Position numbers and translations under genes: made by a program. From assembly GCA_043101605.1 (NCBI GenBank), contig JBICIG010000049.1:1-22568 (forward strand): a stretch of 22,568 bases of DNA. Reading direction: 5' to 3'. How positions within the stretch are numbered: position 1 is the first letter of the stretch; each line of letters starts with the position of its first letter. The stretch is from JBICIG01 sp043101605 (GTDB lineage: Bacteria; Planctomycetota; Phycisphaerae; Phycisphaerales; UBA1924). The notes below the pieces were generated by a model. It did no database searches. It had not been told where the DNA came from and worked only from the letters and a program-made list of their open reading frames with translations. Below are positions 9,166 to 16,914 of the stretch, piece after piece.

Positions 9166-9969
9166 ATGCCGCCGACTCGTGCCGGACGCTCGCCGGATCG
9201 CGATGACTCGATCAACCCCGCCGCCGTCCGCGCCGATCATGCCGACCGCATGGGGATCCGATTCGGCAAACCCGACCCCGTCTCCCGACGCCCCCGGCGC
9301 GACGAGCGGTATCGGACCGAGCGGCTGACCAGCCCGCTCGGGTCGGTGCTGGATGTGTCGGCTTCGGGGATGCGGATCCGGTGCGAGGCCCGCCCGCCCC
9401 TGAACAAGGGCGATGCGCAGAGCTTCGTGCTCCAGGTCGAGGGGCGGCGCATCCGCCTGCCCGGCGTCGTCGCGTGGGTCCGCCGGGCGTCGCTGCTCTC
9501 CAAGGTCCACGAGGTCGGCGTGCGGTTCACCGACCAGCGCCCGGGCGTCCGCAAACTCCTGGAGCAGATCGGGCAGCACGGGTTCCTGCCCGGCACCGGC
9601 GAGGCGGACGCCGTCGCGCCCTCCGGCCGGACCGGCTCCGCGTCATCGGGCGGCGCGCGCCAGGGCGAGGCTTGCTCGGCCGACCCGCACGAGCATCCGC
9701 TGCCGTCGGTCGGCATCGAGGTCGACGATCTCTACGCCCTGCTGGGTGTGGCGCGGGATGCTTCGGACGCCGAGATCCGCTCGACCTTCCACACGCTCGC
9801 CCGCGAACTGCACCCCGACGCGGCCGGCGAGGCCGCGGACCCGGACCGCTTCGCCGAGATCAACAAGGCCTATCGCGTGCTGCGTGATTCGGCGCTCCGC
9901 GAGCGGTACGACCAGATGCTGATCGCCTCGGAGCGATCGGTCGGGCAAGCGCCCGAACAGGCGGCCTGA
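9166..9969 (+). CDS. PilZ - J-domain (DnaJ) fusion protein
   Basis: This is a 267-aa cytosolic protein with two recognisable domains. The PilZ domain occupies about residues 40-135 and has RRDERYR (44-50) and DVSASG (63-68), the two cyclic-di-GMP-contact motifs. After a low-complexity linker (about 140-182) comes a J-domain (about 187-250). It begins DLYALLGVARDAS, has the essential HPD at 216-218 that stimulates DnaK-type ATPases, and ends FAEINKAYRVLRD...RYDQM. The architecture suggests second-messenger control of Hsp70 recruitment, which is inference. The ATG at 9166 was chosen; an in-frame TTG at 9106 would add 20 unconserved-looking residues. The stop is 21 bp before the Fur-like gene, which has its own promoter candidate. 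Confidence 0.85.
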   Translation: MPPTRAGRSPDRDDSINPAAVRADHADRMGIRFGKPDPVSRRPRRDERYRTERLTSPLGSVLDVSASGMRIRCEARPPLNKGDAQSFVLQVEGRRIRLPGVVAWVRRASLLSKVHEVGVRFTDQRPGVRKLLEQIGQHGFLPGTGEADAVAPSGRTGSASSGGARQGEACSADPHEHPLPSVGIEVDDLYALLGVARDASDAEIRSTFHTLARELHPDAAGEAADPDRFAEINKAYRVLRDSALRERYDQMLIASERSVGQAPEQAA

Positions 9970-9975
9970 CCCGCG

Positions 9976-9981
9976 TACCAT
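9976..9981 (+). promoter_or_regulatory. Putative -10 element of the Fur-like gene (TACCAT, leaderless type)
   Basis: TACCAT is followed by 9 nt (TGGTCGCGG) and then the ATG at 9991. There is no ribosome binding site. The same hexamer precedes the exbB ATG by 6 nt on the other strand. Confidence 0.45.
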
Positions 9982-9990
9982 TGGTCGCGG

Positions 9991-10464
9991 ATGCCGCTCT
10001 CGCCCAACCAGCCCGGATCGCCCGAAGCCGACCTCGAGATCATCGAGCCGATCTGCGCGGTGTTTCGGCGTCGGCTCAAGAGCGAGGGCGCCAAGTACAC
10101 GCCCGAGCGGGCGCAGGTGCTCGACGCGATCATCCGCCTCGACGGGCCGTTCGACGCCGACACGCTGATGGAGCATCTCAAGGAGGCGGGCTACCGCATC
10201 TCCAAGGCGACGGTGTACCGCACCATCAAACTGCTCCAGGACACGGGCATCGTCCAACGCGTGCTCTTCGAGGGGGACCAGACGCGCTACCTGCTCGTGT
10301 ACGGGCGGCGACCGGCGGACATCATCCTCCGCCTGGACACCGGCGAGGCGATCGCGATCGAGGTGCCCGAACTCATCGCGATCCGCGACCGGCTGTGCGC
10401 CCAACACGGGCTGCGGGCCGAGGGACACCGCTTCCACATCGTCGCGTCGCCGATCGAGAAGTGA
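9991..10464 (+). CDS. Fur-family regulator lacking the usual metal ligands
   Basis: This is a 157-aa protein with the Fur fold. The winged-helix DNA-binding part is intact: YTPERAQVLDAI near 36-47, and the recognition helix SKATVYRTIKLLQDTGIVQR at 71-90. The dimerisation part aligns by length and pattern (FEGDQTRYLL, LDTGEAIAIEVPEL, HGLRAEGHRFHI). The residues that bind metal in Fur/Zur/PerR are replaced. The usual HHHDHLIC is YGRRPADIILRL here, the CxxC zinc-site cysteines are Leu/Thr, and the early HH is GPF. Only Cys22 and Cys136 remain. It may sense something else or act constitutively. Its stop is 4 bp from the stop of the convergent exbD gene. Confidence 0.85.
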   Translation: MPLSPNQPGSPEADLEIIEPICAVFRRRLKSEGAKYTPERAQVLDAIIRLDGPFDADTLMEHLKEAGYRISKATVYRTIKLLQDTGIVQRVLFEGDQTRYLLVYGRRPADIILRLDTGEAIAIEVPELIAIRDRLCAQHGLRAEGHRFHIVASPIEK

Positions 10465-10468
10465 CGCG

Positions 10469-10933
10469 CTAGCGCACCACCACGCGGGTCAGCCCGCTGC
10501 GTTCGCAGAGATCGCGGACGCGGACGACCGAGCCGTAGGGCACCGCCTCGCCCGCCTCGATGATGACCGTCAGCGGGTCGTCGCCGGCGACGCCCGCGCC
10601 CAGGTCGGCCAGGCTGGCGCCGAGTTCATCGATCGTGCCCCGCTCGAGACCGACGCCCGTGGCGCGCACGCCGCCGTCCGCGGATGCTTCCAGGCGGATC
10701 TCGATAACCGCGTCGGGGAGGGTGAGGGTTCCGCCGCGGCCGGCTTCATCGCGTGCGTCGAGCCCGGTCGCGAGGACGACCTCGGGCCCGATGAACGCCG
10801 CCGACGCCATGAAGAAGATCAGGATGACAAGGGTGACATCGACCATGGGGGTCATGCTGGGCCCGACCTGCGTCTCCCAGCGGTGGCGGGCGTCGCGCCG
10901 CCGGAGCCCCGTGCTCGCCCCGCCGCCGCTCAT
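10469..10933 (-). CDS. exbD: ExbD/TolR-family biopolymer transport protein (second copy)
   Basis: This is a 154-aa inner-membrane protein with one N-terminal helix. A cytoplasmic stretch is followed by MTPMVDVTLVILIFFMASA, where Asp32 sits in the proton-path position conserved in ExbD/TolR. The periplasmic domain (about 55-154) ends with the usual ...VPYGSVVRVRDLCERSGLTRVVV pattern. With ExbB it would use the proton motive force to drive a TonB- or TolA-like partner, which is not in the window. Its ATG overlaps the stop of the upstream exbD (ATGA, 4 bp), so the two are translationally coupled. A 10-bp palindrome GCGCTAGCGC (10466-10475) spans the stop codon at the convergent junction with the Fur-like gene. 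Confidence 0.92.
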   Translation of the reverse strand: MSGGGASTGLRRRDARHRWETQVGPSMTPMVDVTLVILIFFMASAAFIGPEVVLATGLDARDEAGRGGTLTLPDAVIEIRLEASADGGVRATGVGLERGTIDELGASLADLGAGVAGDDPLTVIIEAGEAVPYGSVVRVRDLCERSGLTRVVVR

Positions 10934-11346
10934 GCCTGTTCGGCTCCCAGGCGGACGCCGGTGGCGCCGGCGCGTCGGCAGGCCTCGAGCACCGGGCGGA
11001 CGCGCCCGAACGGGATCGCCTTGTCGGCCCGGAGGCGGATGGTGCGCGCGGGGTCGTCGGTCAGCACACTCCGCACGACTTCCTCAAGCCCGTCGGGCGA
11101 GAGCGCGACGCCCTCGACGATGATGGTCGGCTCGTCGGCTTCGAGGACGAGGTTCACGATCAGTTCCCCGGCTCCCTCGGGCGGCTGGCCCGCGCGGGCG
11201 TCCGGCAGGGGGACGGGCTCGACGCGGTCGGCGGCGAGTTTGCCGACGATCAGGAAGAAGACGATCAGGCACATGACCACATCGATCATGGGCGTGACAT
11301 TGATGCGCGAGGTCGTCGCGGGGGCGTGGAGCGGTCGGCGGCGCAC
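10930..11346 (-). CDS. exbD: ExbD/TolR-family biopolymer transport protein (first copy)
   Basis: This is a 138-aa protein with a single N-terminal helix: INVTPMIDVVMCLIVFFLIV, the most typical ExbD form, with Asp22 in the membrane segment. The periplasmic domain follows and ends VLEACRRAGATGVRLGAEQA. The start is GTG (cac at 11344-11346), 3 bp after the exbB stop; no in-frame ATG is near. It overlaps the second exbD by 4 bp. Two different ExbD proteins with one ExbB suggest a heteromeric pair in the motor, as seen in other gene clusters of this family. Confidence 0.93.
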   Translation of the reverse strand: MRRRPLHAPATTSRINVTPMIDVVMCLIVFFLIVGKLAADRVEPVPLPDARAGQPPEGAGELIVNLVLEADEPTIIVEGVALSPDGLEEVVRSVLTDDPARTIRLRADKAIPFGRVRPVLEACRRAGATGVRLGAEQA

Positions 11347-11349
11347 GGG

Positions 11350-12096
11350 TCAGGTCCCCGCCCCGTTCGGCTCGTCGCTGGCGGGCAGGCGCTCGATGAC
11401 GCGCGAGGCGATCGTCATGCCCCGGTTGCAGGCCTTGTCGATCACCGAGCGGTAGTGCCCGAACACGGCCATGCACGGGATCGCCAGCAGCAGCCCCAGC
11501 AGCGTGTGGAACAGCGCCTTGGCGATGCCCAGCGACAGGATCTCCGGGTTCGCCTCGCCCCCGGCCGACCCGAGCGAGGTGAACGCGAGGATCATGCCCC
11601 AGACCGTCCCGGCGAGCCCGAGCAGCGGGCCCAGGTTGCCCAGCAGGTTCAGGGGCTCGATGCGCCGGAACCACGAGGCGCAGAGTTCGCTGGAAGCCAG
11701 TTCGGCCGACTCGCGCATGCCGCTCCGCGTCTGCGTCGGGTGCTCGGCCGCGGCCCGCACGATCACGCCGACGAACGACCGATCCGAGCGTACGAACTCC
11801 TTGAGTTCGCCGAAGCGCTCGGCCCGCGCCAGTTCCTCGATCCGTTCGATCGCCCGGCGGGGCAGGATCTTCCTTGTGCGAACATCCATCACGCACCGCA
11901 CGATCACCGCGACCGCGACGAACGAGCCGACGAGCAGCAGCACGCTGAAGAGGTCGAACGACTGGCGGAAGAGCCCCCAGATGCTCGTGCCCGCGGCGTC
12001 CTGGGCCATCGCGGGCGTCGCGAGCAGCGCGACCGTGACGGCGCACGCCCAGAGCCTCGATCGCGATCGTCCGTGCCGCACGCGGGGATCCCTCAT
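11350..12096 (-). CDS. exbB: MotA/TolQ/ExbB proton-channel family protein
   Basis: This is a 248-aa inner-membrane protein. An N-terminal signal-like segment (about residues 16-31, LWACAVTVALLATPAMAQD) precedes three helices at about 48-70, 150-173 and 196-213. The family motif LNLLGNLGPLLGLAGTVWGM falls at 149-168. The extra N-terminal signal segment is common in ExbB-like proteins outside proteobacteria. It forms the proton channel with the two ExbD proteins directly downstream (3-bp gap). The ATG is preceded by TACCAT with a 6-nt spacer and no ribosome binding site. The stop of tsaE lies 25 bp upstream. Confidence 0.92.
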   Translation of the reverse strand: MRDPRVRHGRSRSRLWACAVTVALLATPAMAQDAAGTSIWGLFRQSFDLFSVLLLVGSFVAVAVIVRCVMDVRTRKILPRRAIERIEELARAERFGELKEFVRSDRSFVGVIVRAAAEHPTQTRSGMRESAELASSELCASWFRRIEPLNLLGNLGPLLGLAGTVWGMILAFTSLGSAGGEANPEILSLGIAKALFHTLLGLLLAIPCMAVFGHYRSVIDKACNRGMTIASRVIERLPASDEPNGAGT

Positions 12097-12102
12097 GGGC
12101 GG

Positions 12103-12108
12103 ATGGTA
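12103..12108 (-). promoter_or_regulatory. Putative -10 element of exbB (TACCAT, leaderless type)
   Basis: On the - strand TACCAT is followed by 6 nt (CCGCCC) and the exbB ATG. It lies in the 25-bp gap after tsaE. It would allow the exbB-exbD-exbD unit to be transcribed apart from tsaE. Confidence 0.45.
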
Positions 12109-12121
12109 ATCGAGTCGGGGG

Positions 12122-12808
12122 CTACTCGTGTTCGTCGAGGTCGTCGGCTTCGATCGCCCGCTCGAGCGTGTACTCGCCGCTGAGCCAGCGGTGCAGATCG
12201 ACCAGGCGGGCCCGCTCGTCGACGAAGGGCCAGGTGGGGCTGTCGGCGGGGACGGGTGCGCCCGTGACGGGGCAGGTCGTGGGGTGGCGCTCGGGCGGCG
12301 TGCGCTCCGAAGTGTCGCGCGACGGCGCGAAGCGTTCGAGCACGGGGATGAGCGAGGCTTCGAGGTCGGCGGGCAGGCCCACGCGGATGGTGCGCTCGGA
12401 TTCGCCGGCGTGGGCGAGTTCGAGGCGCAGGGTGTTGGTCGGCAGCGCCCCGGGGACGCGCGCCGCCCACTCGATCAGCACGATCGCGCCCGCGGGGATG
12501 GCGTCGAGCCCGGCCGACTCGAGTTCATCGGGCGAGCCCAGGCGCGAGGCGTCTACATGCGCCAAGCGCGCGCCCGCCGACCCGGCGTACTCGTTGACGA
12601 TCACATAGGTCGGGCTGGAGATCGACCCGGGGTCGACCCCCATGGCCTCGGCGAAGGCGCGCACGAAGAGCGTCTTGCCCGCGCCCATCGGCCCGTCGAG
12701 GGCGATGGATCGCCCGACAATGCCCGCGGACCGCAGGGCCCCGGCGATCGCCGCCGCGAGGGCCCGCGTGCGGTCGGGGGCGTCGGAATGGAACACGAAC
12801 CATTGCAT
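12122..12808 (-). CDS. tsaE: tRNA t6A37 synthesis ATPase TsaE with C-terminal YacG-like domain
   Basis: This is a 228-aa protein. Residues 1-150 are TsaE, the ATPase that works with TsaB and TsaD to make N6-threonylcarbamoyladenosine at position 37 of ANN-decoding tRNAs. The Walker A GPMGAGKT is at 39-46, SPTY at 65-68, HVDASRL at 84-90 and LIEW at 111-114. Typical TsaE proteins are about 150-160 aa. The extra C-terminal part, residues about 177-228, resembles YacG (TCPVTGAPV...WPFVDERARLVDLHRWLSGEY), but only Cys179 of the four zinc cysteines remains; the others are Thr182, Val196 and Ala200. The ATG lies 7 nt after AAGAAT, a weak -10 candidate; the gap to thiL upstream is 120 bp. Confidence 0.93.
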   Translation of the reverse strand: MQWFVFHSDAPDRTRALAAAIAGALRSAGIVGRSIALDGPMGAGKTLFVRAFAEAMGVDPGSISSPTYVIVNEYAGSAGARLAHVDASRLGSPDELESAGLDAIPAGAIVLIEWAARVPGALPTNTLRLELAHAGESERTIRVGLPADLEASLIPVLERFAPSRDTSERTPPERHPTTCPVTGAPVPADSPTWPFVDERARLVDLHRWLSGEYTLERAIEADDLDEHE

Positions 12809-12928
12809 GAGCGTGATTCTTGCGCGCGATCAACGCTCGGTCCTGTCTCGGTGGGGTCGTTGGGCGGTGTTGGAGGGGCTCTGTTCGTGGGCTTCACCCT
12901 TCGGGTTCAGACCACGGCACCGGGGGCG

Positions 12929-13867
12929 TCAGTGGTCCCAGCCGAGTCGGGACGCGTCGAGTCGGTCGTCGCCTCGGCGGACCGTGCAGGCGGGGCCTTC
13001 GCCCGGTCCGAGCACGCGGCCGACGATCGTGAACGGGACGCGCGTCTCGGGAGAGGTCGGCGGGAGGGATCGCTCGGCGTCGGGGCGGAGGGTGAAGCAG
13101 AGTTCGTAGTCCTCGCCGTCGCCGAGCATGGATTCGAGCGTCAGCCCGGGTCGGCGGGGCGGGAGCCGATCGGCGTCGAGTTCGATGCGGACGCCCGAGG
13201 CGTCGGCGAGGCGTGCCGCGTCGCGCCCGAGTCCGTCGGACAGATCGATCATCGCGCCGAGATGCGGTCCGAGTGTTCGCGCCAGCCACGCGGCTTCGGA
13301 AAGGCGGGGCTCGAAGCGGAGGTGGTGCTCGCTCTCGAGCGAGCCGCCGAGTGCGCCGGTGACGCAGACGAGGTCGCCGGGCTTGGCGTGCGAGCGCAGC
13401 ACCGGGCCACGGGCGCCGGGAGTGTCTGCGAAGCCGCCGGCGGCGGTGACGGTGAGGGTGAGCGGGCCGTCGGTGGCGGCGATGTCTCCCCCGACGAGCG
13501 GGCATTGCCAGTGACTCGCCCAGCGGGCCATGCGGTCGAAGAGGTCGTCGGCGTGCTTGAACGAGCGGGGCAGGGCGGCGGTCGCGAGCGACCAGTGGGG
13601 CGCGGCGGCCATCGCCGCGAGATCGGAGATCGAGCGGGCGATCGCCTTGCGCGCCACCAGGTCGCGTCCCTCGGGCGATTCCAGTCGCCGGGGCTCGTAG
13701 TGGCGTCCCTCGATGAGTTGATCGACCGTGACGGCCAGCAGGGGGGCGTCGTCGCCCGCGCGCACGACGGCGGCGTCATCGCCGGGCCCGACGAGGATGC
13801 GGGGGAACGAGCCGGTCAGTCCGCGTGAGCGATCCCGGATGTGCTGGTGCAGTTCCGATTCGCGCAT
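12929..13867 (-). CDS. thiL: Thiamine-monophosphate kinase
   Basis: This 312-aa cytosolic enzyme phosphorylates thiamine monophosphate to thiamine diphosphate with ATP, the last step of cofactor synthesis. Family motifs in order are GPGDDAAV (27-34), VTVDQLIEGRH (near 47-57), the ARKAIARSISDLAAM segment (73-86), GGDIAATDGP, MIDLSDGLGRDAARLA and GEDYELCFT. These are the metal- and ATP-binding elements of the PurM/ThiL fold. The length is normal. A Shine-Dalgarno GGAGG lies 5 nt before the ATG. The stop of speA is only 15 bp upstream, so the two probably share a transcript. No other thiamine gene is in the window and no TPP riboswitch was seen upstream. Confidence 0.96.
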   Translation of the reverse strand: MRESELHQHIRDRSRGLTGSFPRILVGPGDDAAVVRAGDDAPLLAVTVDQLIEGRHYEPRRLESPEGRDLVARKAIARSISDLAAMAAAPHWSLATAALPRSFKHADDLFDRMARWASHWQCPLVGGDIAATDGPLTLTVTAAGGFADTPGARGPVLRSHAKPGDLVCVTGALGGSLESEHHLRFEPRLSEAAWLARTLGPHLGAMIDLSDGLGRDAARLADASGVRIELDADRLPPRRPGLTLESMLGDGEDYELCFTLRPDAERSLPPTSPETRVPFTIVGRVLGPGEGPACTVRRGDDRLDASRLGWDH

Positions 13868-13882
13868 CGGCGCCTCCGGGCG

Positions 13883-15835
13883 TTACTTGCCCTCGGCGGG
13901 GTGGTCGGACTCGCCCAGGTAGGTTCCCGAGTCGACGGTGTCGCGGTAGACGGCCAGCAGCGAGCGACCCTCGGCGAGGGTGAGCCGATCCTCCTGCGTG
14001 GCGACCTCGATCTCCAGGCGGAGGTTCTCGATGAGTTCGGCGGCGTCGTAGCCCACGAAGCGAAGGACATCGCGGACGCGCTCGCCCGGCACCGAGTCGC
14101 GGATCATGGATCGCCCGGCGTCGTTGAGCGAGACATGGACGACGGAGGTGTCGCCGAAGAGGTTGTGCAGGTCGCCCAGCACTTCCTGGTAGGCGCCGAC
14201 GAGGAAGGCGGCCATGCGGTAGGGCTCGCCCGAACGGGCGGGGTGGATGGGGATGGTGCCCTCGGTGCCGCGCTCGAGGGGGAAGCGGTCGAGCTTGCCG
14301 TCGGAATCGCAGGTGAGGTCGGCCAGGACGCCGAGGCGCGTGGGGCGTTCGTCGAGGCGGGCGATGGGGACGACGGGGAAGGTCTGGTCGATCGCCCAGG
14401 AGTCGGGCATGGACTGGAAGACGCTCATGTTGGCGTAGCAGATCTCGCTGAGCATCGTGGGCAGGTGGGCGAGTTCGTCGGGCAGTTCGGGGTCGTCTTC
14501 GAGGGCGAGGTCGTGGACGCGGCGGATGGTCGCCCAGACCATCTGCTCGACGGCCGACCGCTGCGCGAGCCCGAGCATCCCGAGGCTGAAGAGCGAACTG
14601 GCCTCGTCTCGCAGGGCGAGTGTCGAGTGGTAGACATCCTGGAAGGAGTCGGCGTCGAGCCGATCGAGCCCGCGGCGGAGTTCCTCGATCACGCCCGGTG
14701 CGCCGTCGGCGATCATGCGGTCGATCGCGTCGAGATCGGGCTCGTCGGGGAGGCGGCTGCGTCCGAAGACATCGAAGACCAGGACGCTGGAGTGGGCGGT
14801 CATGGCGCGCCCGGCTTCGGTGATGATGCCCGGGTGGGGCTGATCGGCTTCGTCGAAGGCGCGCTGGATGCTGCCGACGACGCTGCGGGCGTACTCGGCG
14901 AGGGAGTAGTTGACGCTCGAGGCGGTCGCCGACGCCGAGCCGTCGTAGTCGACGCCGAGCCCGCCGCCGACATCGACCCAGCGGATGGGAGCGCCCATGC
15001 GGCGGAGTTCGACGGCGATGCGGGAGAGTTCGGTGACGGCGCGGCGGGTCGAGGCGATGTCCGCGATCTGGCTGCCGACATGGAAGTGGACGAGTTCGAG
15101 GCAGTCGAGCATCCCGGCGGCGTCGAGCATCTCGGCGGCCTGAAGGACCTGGCTGGTGAAGAGCCCGAACTTGGAGCGCCATCCGCCCGATTCGGTCCAG
15201 CGGCCGGCGCCCTGGGCGTGGGGCTTGATGCGGAGCCCGATGCGTGGGCGCACGCCGTGCTTCTTGCCGAGGCGGAGGAGGGTCTCGAGGTCCTCGAAGC
15301 GTTCGACGATGGGTGTGATGGTGCGCCCCAGCTTGTGGGCGAGGACGACGAGTTCGAGGTAGCGTTCGTCCTTGAAGCCGTTGCAGACGATGGGGACCTG
15401 GGGGGAGCGGGCGGCCATGCCGAGCACGCCGACGAGTTCGGGCTTGGAGCCTGCTTCGAGCCCGAAGCCGCCGGTCTTGCCCTGGGCGAGGATCTCCTCG
15501 CAGACGAGGCGGTTCTGGTTGACCTTGATGGGGTAGATGCAGAGGTACTCGCCCTTGAAGCCGTAGTCCGCGATCGCCTGCTCGAAGCTGGCGCGGATGG
15601 AGCGGAGGCGGTCGGCGAGCATGTCGCTGAAGCGGACGAGCACGGGGGGATGGACGCCGCGCTCGCCGAGGCCCTCGACGAGGCGGTGGAGGTCGATCGC
15701 GGGGCCTTCGTCGCGGCGGGGGCGCACGACCATGTGCCCGGCGTCGTTGACGCCGAAGTATCCTTCGCCCCACAGATCGATCGCGTAGAGGCGTTCGGCG
15801 TCGGCGGGGGACCAGTCTGGAGGAGTTGCGCTCAT
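13883..15835 (-). CDS. speA: Biosynthetic arginine decarboxylase
   Basis: This 650-aa PLP enzyme converts arginine to agmatine plus CO2, the first step of the agmatine route to putrescine and spermidine. It has the fold-III PLP barrel with YPIKVNQ carrying the PLP lysine (Lys104), then GLEAGSKPEL, HFHVGSQI, VDVGGGLGVDYDGS and EAGRAM. The C-terminal barrel contains SVFQSMPDSWAI and LADLTCDSDGK, the latter carrying the active-site Cys-Asp segment. Length matches the family (630-660 aa). The ATG at 15835 was preferred over a TTG three codons earlier because TAGAGT stands exactly 8 nt before it; no ribosome site is present. thiL follows 15 bp downstream. Confidence 0.97.
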   Translation of the reverse strand: MSATPPDWSPADAERLYAIDLWGEGYFGVNDAGHMVVRPRRDEGPAIDLHRLVEGLGERGVHPPVLVRFSDMLADRLRSIRASFEQAIADYGFKGEYLCIYPIKVNQNRLVCEEILAQGKTGGFGLEAGSKPELVGVLGMAARSPQVPIVCNGFKDERYLELVVLAHKLGRTITPIVERFEDLETLLRLGKKHGVRPRIGLRIKPHAQGAGRWTESGGWRSKFGLFTSQVLQAAEMLDAAGMLDCLELVHFHVGSQIADIASTRRAVTELSRIAVELRRMGAPIRWVDVGGGLGVDYDGSASATASSVNYSLAEYARSVVGSIQRAFDEADQPHPGIITEAGRAMTAHSSVLVFDVFGRSRLPDEPDLDAIDRMIADGAPGVIEELRRGLDRLDADSFQDVYHSTLALRDEASSLFSLGMLGLAQRSAVEQMVWATIRRVHDLALEDDPELPDELAHLPTMLSEICYANMSVFQSMPDSWAIDQTFPVVPIARLDERPTRLGVLADLTCDSDGKLDRFPLERGTEGTIPIHPARSGEPYRMAAFLVGAYQEVLGDLHNLFGDTSVVHVSLNDAGRSMIRDSVPGERVRDVLRFVGYDAAELIENLRLEIEVATQEDRLTLAEGRSLLAVYRDTVDSGTYLGESDHPAEGK

Positions 15836-15843
15836 CGGTCGCA

Positions 15844-15849
15844 ACTCTA
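15844..15849 (-). promoter_or_regulatory. Putative -10 element of speA (TAGAGT, leaderless type)
   Basis: On the - strand TAGAGT is followed by 8 nt (TGCGACCG) and the speA ATG. It fits TANNNT at the same spacing as several other genes in the window. TTGATT lies 14 nt further upstream, which is too close for a standard -35. Confidence 0.5.
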
Positions 15850-15992
15850 GGACGAGATCGGGGAATCAACGAGCCGCGACCGTGAGGGAGCGGGGGCGGG
15901 GCGGATGGTTCCGGACCGCGTGCCGACGCGTGCGGCTCGTCGGATTCAGGCCGCGGCGTTGCTTGCCTCGGGCGTCGGCGGGTTTCCCTGCC

Positions 15993-16844
15993 TCAAGCGG
16001 CGGCGGCCTTGGCCGATTCGTTGAGCACGCGCTCGGCGTAGCGGTTCATGCCGTCGCGCAGTTGTTCGAACGACTCGAGCACATAGAGGATCGGCTGGTA
16101 GTGGTCGATCTGGAAGGGGGTCTCGCAGACGAGGTCGAGGTCGAAGGGACGGCGGTCGACATCCCGGCTCTCGAGGGCGTGGAAGCTCTCCCCGAGCGAG
16201 CTGATGAGCCCGGAGCCGTAGAGCCTGACCTTGCCGTGCTCGCGGATGAGCCCGAACTCGACGGTGAACCAGAACAGGCGTGCGAGGCGTTCGATGTGGT
16301 GCGGGCTGTTGGTGTGGAGGGCCGCCTTGCCGTAGGTCTGGAGGAACTCCGCGAAGACGGGGTCGGCGTGGAGGGGCACATGCCCGAAGACATCGTGGAA
16401 GATGTCGGGCTCGGGGAGGTACTCGAGAAGTTCCTTGGGGCGGATGGTGATGGTGGTGGGGAACTCGCGCTTGGCCAGGCACGCGAAGAACGCCTTGGCG
16501 GGGAGGTAGCCCGGGACGGCCTTGGACTGCCAGCCGGTCAGCGGATGGAGCTTGGCATTGACATCCTCGAGGCGCGGGACGAACTCGCGATCGAACCCGA
16601 GCAAGCGCACGCCGTTGAGAAAGACCTCGGACGCCTGGGCTTCGAGGGATTCGAGGCGTCGGCGGGAGAGCGTCGCCCAGACCTCGTGGTTCTCATCGGT
16701 GTAGCGGTCCCAATTCTGCTGGACATAGAAGCGGTCGGGGTTGATCTGGTCTTCGGGCAGGTTCGCCGCCGCGTCGGCCGCGGCCTGGGCCCGGCGAAAC
16801 TCGTCGCCGTCGATGACCTGGTTGTACCGGATGTCGCTGCGCAT
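15993..16844 (-). CDS. phhA: Phenylalanine 4-monooxygenase
   Basis: This 283-aa pterin-dependent non-haem iron enzyme hydroxylates phenylalanine to tyrosine with O2 and tetrahydropterin. The aromatic amino acid hydroxylase catalytic domain fills the protein. The iron ligands are visible: His150 and His155 in PDIFHDVFGHVPLH and Glu196 in FWFTVEFGL. The length matches bacterial single-domain enzymes (260-300 aa); there is no regulatory ACT domain. The ATG has AAGGGA 6-7 nt upstream, and a TATAAT box lies 70 nt upstream, so this gene has a normal leader. There is a 157-bp gap to speA. No pterin dehydratase (phhB) gene is in the window. Confidence 0.96.
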   Translation of the reverse strand: MRSDIRYNQVIDGDEFRRAQAAADAAANLPEDQINPDRFYVQQNWDRYTDENHEVWATLSRRRLESLEAQASEVFLNGVRLLGFDREFVPRLEDVNAKLHPLTGWQSKAVPGYLPAKAFFACLAKREFPTTITIRPKELLEYLPEPDIFHDVFGHVPLHADPVFAEFLQTYGKAALHTNSPHHIERLARLFWFTVEFGLIREHGKVRLYGSGLISSLGESFHALESRDVDRRPFDLDLVCETPFQIDHYQPILYVLESFEQLRDGMNRYAERVLNESAKAAAA

Positions 16845-16914
16845 CGGGGATCCCTTCGCTCGCGGGGAGAGGGCGATCGCAGCGCGACGCCCGCGGGCCC
16901 GCGTTCATCGCATG

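Noticed and set aside
10466..10475. Palindrome GCGCTAGCGC at the convergent fur-like/exbD junction as a terminator
   Set aside because: It has no loop and no T-run on either strand, so it is too short to act as an intrinsic terminator.
13841..15850. Long open frame (about 669 codons) on the + strand opposite speA
   Set aside because: Its composition is low-complexity Asp/Glu/Gly/Val. The opposite frame is unmistakable SpeA, so this is an antisense shadow.
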